Source of the DNA: Russula earlei
Lineage: Eukaryota > Basidiomycota > Agaricomycetes > Russulales > Russulaceae
Direction of reading: 5' to 3'
Assembly (NCBI GenBank): GCA_025769875.1
Contig: JAGFNK010001272.1
Location: forward strand, 1-11,798
DNA length: 11,798 nucleotides
In this document: positions 7,786 through 11,798 of the stretch, one piece after another
How positions within the stretch are numbered: position 1 is the stretch's first letter
Layout of the letters: every line of letters starts with the position of its first letter
Notes under the pieces: generated by a model
Told to the model about the DNA's origin: nothing
Databases searched by the model: none
What the model saw: the letters and a program-made list of their open reading frames with translations, nothing else
Program-made: the position numbers and the translations under genes

Positions 7786-7806
7786 CTGAGTCATTGTCTG
7801 ACTCAG
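7786..7806. promoter_or_regulatory. Inverted pair of TGACTCA (Gcn4/AP-1-type) sites in family-B LTR
   Basis: CTGAGTCA (7786-7793) and TGACTCAG (7799-7806) are perfect 8-bp inverted arms around a 5-base loop. TGACTCA is the consensus of fungal Gcn4/CPC1-type bZIP activators. The pair could equally be an RNA hairpin in the leader. A second perfect hairpin, CCAAGTC/GACTTGG, lies at about 7864-7883. Confidence 0.4.
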
Positions 7807-7938
7807 CCCTGAGACGCTAAAACATTGAACCGGTCTCCTTGAGCCGGCCCCACTGAACCCTTGAACCAAGTCATCAGGGACTTGGCCCCACTGAACCTTG
7901 AGCTAACGCTCTTACGGCCGCGACGCCGTTACAAAGCC

Positions 7939-8155
7939 TGAGTGGTACTATCCCTGCGCCCATGTTCGGACAGCGCCCATGTTCGGACAGTCATGCTCTG
8001 TCACCCCAAAAGTTTCAAATCCCGCCAGGTTGCTCTCGGCTTTCACCGGCACAGGAGTTGAATACAACATTCTCACGTGCATATGTGCAAGCACATTTGG
8101 ACGCTGCACACTCAAGACTCACTCAATAAACCGATCTCACACATCATTCTAAGGA
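7939..8155. other. Short non-LTR segment between solo LTRs B and C
   Basis: No gene is seen. Removing the two solo LTRs makes this 217-bp piece continuous with the Gag fragment on its left and with 9032-9104 on its right. It contains a perfect 17-bp tandem duplication at 7956-7989. Confidence 0.5.
7956..7989. repeat. Perfect 17-bp tandem duplication
   Basis: GCGCCCATGTTCGGACA occurs at 7956-7972 and again, identical, at 7973-7989, only two copies. Perfect identity in a decayed setting suggests a recent slippage event or an assembly artefact. Confidence 0.85.
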
Positions 8156-8662
8156 TGTCACGGTAACTAACCGTGTCAGTTCACAAGCAGAAAGCAAGTC
8201 GATGATAGAGAGTGTTCAAGAAACAGGCTGATTCCCGTGTATAATGAGTAAGGATCCCTGCAGCGGTCGAAGTGTTTTATGCTAAACAGGTTATGGCCAA
8301 TAGACCCTTCCTAGTACGACTCGGTCCATTGAGAAGCTAGGGTAAGTTTGTAATGGGATGGACTAGGGCTGGTTCCACTAGCTATATGCGTTCAAGTCCG
8401 TTGGGACCTTGAACAACGCAGAGAGAGTAGAGGGAGGTAGGTTTTAAAAGAGGAGCTCTTCTCAGTGAAGAGAGACTCTTAGGGAAGGAAGGGAAAGGCG
8501 AAGAGTAGATGGTGGATGGTTGTGTTGAGAGTTGATGAAATGGAGAGGTGGTTGTGGGTTAAGTTTGTGAGAGTGAAGTGGGTTGCAGGCGAATATGTTT
8601 GGACAAGAGTAGGTTGGATTCTACAAGAGACCAAGCTTAGGGCTTTGGTCACAAAGTACTGA

Positions 8663-8673
8663 GCTTATATATA
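8663..8673 (-). promoter_or_regulatory. TATA box of family-C LTR
   Basis: On the minus strand TATATATAAGC, followed by a long pyrimidine-rich leader. Just upstream lies the perfect hairpin AAGCGCAG/CTGCGCTT (about 8680-8702). Confidence 0.6.
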
Positions 8674-8679
8674 CAGGAG

Positions 8680-8818
8680 AAGCGCAGCAATAGCTGCGCT
8701 TTGACTGTGCTACTAGTATAGTAGGAGTCATAATAAGTAGGAGTCATAGGAATGAGGCCACGAATGAGTCAGAACCAAGTAACTGTGCTGCACAGTAAGT
8801 GCGCAGCATTGCACAGTT
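8680..8818 (-). repeat. Hairpins in U3 of family-C LTR
   Basis: AAGCGCAG...CTGCGCTT (8-bp perfect arms, 6-base loop) lies at about 8680-8702. AACTGTGC (8781-8788) pairs with GCACAGTT (8811-8818), enclosing TGCACAG and GCGCAGC repeats. Between them GGAGTCATA occurs twice (about 8725 and 8741). Confidence 0.55.
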
Positions 8819-9104
8819 GAAACTAAGAAGTGAATATAAATGGAAAGAGAACCAAACAAAGGGAAAGTAACAGCAATCCAGTGTTTACTGGACGTGTGTG
8901 GATCACATGATAGCACAGAAGGGATCACAAGACGTAAGAGATCACGAGACCAGTAAGTAAAGGGACGTACGAAAGCAAGCAGTCCATAGCAAAAGGTAAG
9001 AAGTAAATGTAAAAGGAAAATGGTTGTAACAAAGGATCTGATAGTAATTAGATCACCAATGTATATACATAGGAATAAGTGATCAAATACAGTCAGAAAT
9101 TGTG

Positions 9105-9871
9105 CTAGAAGGAATATAACCGAGATTGAAAGTTCTGATCTTCAGTGCTGGGATAAGGTATGGGATGGTACAGAGGTAAGGGTGCATTATCTGTGGGATA
9201 TTGTTGTTGGGTATGAGAGGAGGACGGGGTGCGATATGAACTGGAAGATGCAAGCATGTTCAGAAGATGTGCAGAGGGATGGAGATTCTGATCTGGAAAT
9301 GATGATAAGATCTCGTTGCCATCTACTCTTGATTGCTCCTCAGGGTGCATTACTTCATTGTCCTTCTGAGAGCGAGTCAATTTGTTAAATAGTCCAGAAT
9401 ACCTTGAGTTGATCTGAAGATCAGGGGAAATATTAAAGTGATCCGTGATCCGAGATAACAGTTCCGAGTTGGTGCCTTATTGGATATGTTGAGGGCTTTT
9501 GCGAGCGCATGGAGGTCATCCTTCTTGTAGGATGACAGCCGGCCAATGAACACTCTATTATGGGCTGATATTCCAGATGACACTCATGTCTGCATTTTGG
9601 GCTTGTTTCTCTTTGGCGGCCCCTTTCCTTTGTAGTGCTCCTCATCCTCTTGATCAAATTTAGATCGGAGGTCCCTAGATGTGACAAAGCATGCTTTGAT
9701 CTTCTTAGATCCGCGCTCTTTTGATTTCCGACTATTTTCAAGTTGTTCCTTGACCATATCAAGCTCTTTGTGAATTGAGGTGCAATGGGCATTGGCTGAG
9801 AGAATTTCACTAAGGGCCTGACCCAGAGCTTCCTGAGTGGCAAGGAGCTGCTGCCGGACAGAGCGCAGCTC
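9105..9871 (-). pseudogene. Pogo-type transposase C-terminal coiled coil plus SAP domain, broken
   Basis: This is the 3' part of the antisense transposase, after the family-A solo LTR. It begins 'ELRSVRQQLLATQEALG', a Gln/Leu/Glu-rich coiled coil, then 'HKELDMVKEQLE', a basic stretch and 'FVTSRDLRSKFDQED', a tail style common in fungal DDE_1 transposases. A TGA at 9584-9586 follows. In the same frame comes 'LSSYKKDDLHALAKALNIS', then after a 1-base loss near 9474-9478 'GTNSELLSRITDHF'. Together these are a textbook SAP motif (two helices that bind AT-rich DNA). A Ser/Pro-rich tail runs to a TAG at 9105-9107. The SAP part may be a true C-terminal domain of the transposase or a separate gene that happens to follow in frame. 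Confidence 0.7.
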
Positions 9872-9961
9872 TGTTACGAACCAAGGCCAAGTCCTGGCCG
9901 AAGATTGTCCTATTTTACTCAAGAAAAACTCTCTCACTTTGCATTGCCGACTCCCTTCCAT
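9584..9961 (-). other. Open frame starting inside the family-A LTR and running into the transposase tail
   Basis: A 125-codon open frame starts at ATG 9961-9959 inside the solo LTR (first 30 codons LTR-derived, 'MEGSRQCKVREFF...') and crosses the LTR/target junction at 9872 into the coiled coil. In copy 1 the same ATG is followed at codon 6 by TAA instead of CAA, so the frame is not a conserved LTR gene. It is a chance or exaptable fusion. Confidence 0.5.
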
Positions 9962-10134
9962 TTTCTGGGCTATCCCCCCTGCGGTACAAGATATTGCTGT
10001 TGCAAAGGCACTATAACACGACCAGGCACCAGTTTCCTAATCGGGTAATCATCGCGTGGCAGCCACATGGCCACTCAGCCACCATGGACCCGAAACAGCG
10101 GCACAAACTCTTAGAAACTGTTGCATAAATCATC

Positions 10135-10235
10135 TGACGTCATCAAGGCTCCAATGACATCATGGCTTACTGAGCGACTCCACAGTGACCTCATAGGCTC
10201 ACTAAGCGCTCCACAGTGACATCATAATGATGTCA
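10135..10235 (-). promoter_or_regulatory. Cluster of five ATF/CREB-like sites in family-A LTR, copy 2
   Basis: TGACGTCA 10135-10142 (perfect palindrome), TGACATCA 10155-10162, TGACCTCA 10186-10193, TGACATCA 10217-10224 and TGATGTCA 10228-10235. The same five positions are present in copy 1. CTCCACAGTGA units repeat between them. Confidence 0.5.
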
Positions 10236-10370
10236 TCGCTCCACAATGATCAGTAATGCGCTCAGTAAGCCTGAAAGTTGACACAAGCAAGTTTATGCCT
10301 TGTAGTCCTATTGGATGGTACCAAAGAGTCTAGAATAGTCCCAGTGCTTTGTAATCGACCCTGTATACTG

Positions 10371-10377
10371 TATATAA
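10371..10377 (-). promoter_or_regulatory. TATA box of family-A LTR, copy 2
   Basis: On the minus strand TTATATA within GGGGCTTATATACAGTATAC, matching the copy-1 box. It lies about 410 bp upstream of the ATG at 9961. Confidence 0.5.
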
Positions 10378-10698
10378 GCCCCAATTGAGCATGGCAGTCG
10401 TCAGACTGTCCATTTGTGATACTCTCATCTTCCTGGGTACTCCCCTGCAACCGCTCAGTCTAAAGATTCCCCTCGCTTCCAAGGTACTCTTCAACGACTG
10501 CCTTGTTTAAAGTCCTCTCGCTACACTGGCCTCCAGCCTTCGCCTTTGTCTCTTGCAACACCTACCAGTCCCCATCTGGTACCTCCTCGTCGTTTGGCTC
10601 GTCCTCTTGTTCAACGCTGCCTTCGCCATGTACCATCTGTTCCGACCCTTGCCCACCTGCTCCTGAGTCCTTAGTGATCAGCAGTACGTGTCTTGACA

Positions 10699-11798
10699 AG
10701 CTCTGATAAGCGTTCATCTGAGGGGAGAGCGCAAGATCCTCTTCAAGCGAGATGATCTGAGATGTCTTGATGCGATAAGATTGCGATGTGCCATTTTGGA
10801 GTGTGTCCTGTTGACTGCTTTGGATTCCAAATCTGCCAGGGCACACATAAATCCTGACAATGGCTTGGCTGCAACATCAGTTTGATTGGATTCCAGATGC
10901 GCTTGATCTGCATTGGGATCAGGATCAGAACCCAGATCAAGACTGGGATCAGGGCTGGAAGATCTGGAACTGGCATCAGATTGTGATGGGACCCAGTCAT
11001 CATCAGACAGATCAATGGGATCTGATGATGGGACATATGTTGGAAATGAATCGGGGAGATGTGTGATCATTGATGAGGCTTGGCTTGGTGCAAAATCCTC
11101 AGGACCAAAGACAGAACAGTTGACTGGATAGAGACCAGCCTTCTTGAAGGCGCTCTTGATTAACCTTTCAGTGAATACCTCCTGTGTAGCATGAAATACA
11201 TCGGGATCACTGAATGGTGATCAATCTGGATGCCCTTGATCACGCTTGCACTGCAGATCTCCTGCCATTTATGATCAACTGAGGCGAAGATAAGGACATC
11301 AAGGGCTGAGTCCTATGTGTTGTCTTTGATGGAAAGCACAGTGTGTGGATCTCAATGTCTTGATCATCAAGAAACTTGTAGATTATGTGCTTAGCATCTT
11401 GTGTTCATGTGTGCTATGTCCATCCACAGCAAGGACGATCAGCTTTGTGCAATCCACGACGCGTGCTGCTGCAAAGGGGATAAAGACCTCCTGGAGCCAC
11501 TGTTGATAGTTCTCTGCATTGGTCCATCCAGCATCTGAGAAATAGAGGCTTGAGTAGTTATCTAATCAGCAATCACAAGAGGCAGATCCGATGCGGAGTG
11601 CGCACCTTCCCCATCCTCATCGCTTAGATTGCGCAGATCCGGGGTAGAGCCTGATTGAAGACAGAATGATGGCGGAACAACTGCCCCAGCAGCTGAGACA
11701 CATTCTAGGATAGTTACCAGCTCAAGATTATCACTCTCATGATGAGTTTGGTGCGCTGCAATCTCGGAAAGCAGTACTTCTTCCAGTACTCTTCCGAC
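10699..11798 (-). pseudogene. Pogo-type (DDE_1/CENP-B-like) transposase, catalytic region and linker, broken and truncated by window edge
   Basis: Minus-strand reading from the right edge gives 'LVTILECVSAAGAVVPP' (about 11710-11660). After a frame change comes 'YFSDAGWTNAENYQQWL' (about 11555-11500), then 'LIVLAVDGHSTHEHK' with the second catalytic Asp in DGH (about 11420). 'CFPSKTTHRTQPL' and, after a 1-base loss, 'DVLIFASVDHKW' follow, with the third Asp in QPLD (about 11308). Then come 'AFKKAGLYPVNCSVFGPEDFAP', a Ser/Asp-rich low-complexity linker (about 11010-10890) and a basic stretch. These are the ordered landmarks of pogo/Tigger-type DDE transposases, which cut and paste DNA at TA sites. 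At least four frameshifts and an in-frame stop near 11550 are present. The DNA-binding HTH region and first catalytic Asp are beyond the edge. The gene continues at 9871 beyond a solo LTR. Confidence 0.88.

Larger units (their letters stand above)
7350..7933 (+). mobile_element. Solo LTR, family B
   Basis: This 584-bp unit starts TGTTATGATT and ends GCCGTTACA. A perfect 5-bp duplication AAGCC flanks it (7345-7349 and 7934-7938). It has the build of an LTR: a T-rich U3, a TATA-like TATTTAAG at 7566-7573, then a CT-rich leader. It carries no recognisable gene; the hydrophobic 82-codon frame at 7324-7572 is just T-rich U3. It interrupts the antisense Gag fragment. Orientation is set by the TATA box and leader. 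Confidence 0.8.
8156..9031 (-). mobile_element. Solo LTR, family C (- strand)
   Basis: This 876-bp unit reads, on the minus strand, from TGTTACAACC (9031) to ACCGTGACA (8156). The two ends are inverted relatives (TGTYACRR). A perfect 5-bp duplication AAGGA flanks it (8151-8155 and 9032-9036). On the minus strand it has a TATA box at 8663-8673 followed by a long CT-rich leader (about 8400-8640), and hairpins upstream of the TATA. There is no coding content. It is a clean solo LTR with the best-defined limits in the window together with family-A copy 2. Confidence 0.88.
9872..10698 (-). mobile_element. Solo LTR, family A, copy 2 (- strand), inside the transposase
   Basis: This 827-bp unit runs on the minus strand from TGTCAAGACA (10698) to TTCGTAACA (9872). 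It is the inverted partner of 5944-6771. A perfect 5-bp duplication AGCTC flanks it (9867-9871 and 10699-10703). Removing the LTR and one duplication joins two open stretches of the transposase tail in one frame ('LPSDERL' then 'SELRSVRQQ'), which independently supports the limits. It keeps a canonical TGACGTCA where copy 1 has TGACATCA. Confidence 0.92.

Noticed and set aside
7350..8178. Solo LTR running from TGTTATG to CCGTGTCA
   Set aside because: No duplication matches these ends. AAGCC places the end at 7933, and AAGGA shows that 8156 starts a different LTR.
10562..10846. 94-codon minus-strand frame as a separate gene
   Set aside because: Its first half is the transposase linker and its second half is the start of the family-A LTR. 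The acidic end ('DSGAGGQGSEQM') also reads open in copy 1 but with several replacements, so it is LTR sequence rather than a demonstrated gene.
10860..11131. Two + strand frames opposite the transposase linker
   Set aside because: They are shadows of the repetitive GATC/GGATCAG-rich linker, whose minus-strand reading gives the Ser/Asp-rich tail of a recognisable transposase.

Overview
This window looks like a transposon graveyard from a filamentous fungus, most likely a mushroom-forming basidiomycete (Agaricomycotina). The grounds are a chromodomain-bearing Ty3/gypsy polyprotein, a pogo-type (DDE_1/CENP-B-like) transposase with a low-complexity plus coiled-coil tail, TATA-bearing LTRs and CpG-type decay. 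The clade is inferred from protein style only. I see no intact host gene, tRNA, rRNA or CRISPR array.

Layout. (1) 1-5692 (+): the interior of a decayed Ty3/gypsy chromovirus entering from the left edge. In order it holds the Gag C-terminus with a CCHC knuckle, protease (DSG), reverse transcriptase (YLDD), RNase H, integrase (HHCC and D,D,E) and a chromodomain. After these, in the position where env would lie, comes a long extra reading frame with a coiled coil and a second CCHC knuckle. A polypurine tract at 5721-5730 and the start of the 3' LTR at 5734 follow. (2) That 3' LTR is split by an 828-bp solo LTR (family A, + strand, 5944-6771). It resumes at 6772 with a hairpin array and a TATA box, and ends somewhere near 7010-7050. 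(3) 7044-7345 (-): a second gypsy Gag fragment, interrupted by a 584-bp solo LTR (family B, 7350-7933, 5-bp duplication AAGCC). (4) 8156-9031 (-): an 876-bp solo LTR (family C, duplication AAGGA). (5) 9105-11798 (-): a frameshifted pogo-type transposase that runs off the right edge. It is split by a second family-A solo LTR (9872-10698, - strand, duplication AGCTC) and followed in frame, after one TGA, by a SAP DNA-binding motif.

The best leads are these. The downstream gypsy reading frame is in the same frame as integrase and may be a C-terminal extension of the polyprotein. Interior stops are overwhelmingly TGA at positions where the family has Arg, which points to CGA-to-TGA decay. Four nested solo LTRs can be delimited by TG...CA ends and target-site duplications; three duplications are perfect and the fourth matches 4/5. 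The transposase appears to carry a SAP domain. Family-A LTRs carry five TGACNTCA-type sites in about 100 bp.

None of the genes looks functional, so there is no working pathway here. What can be read is an insertion history, some unusual protein architectures and LTR promoter content.
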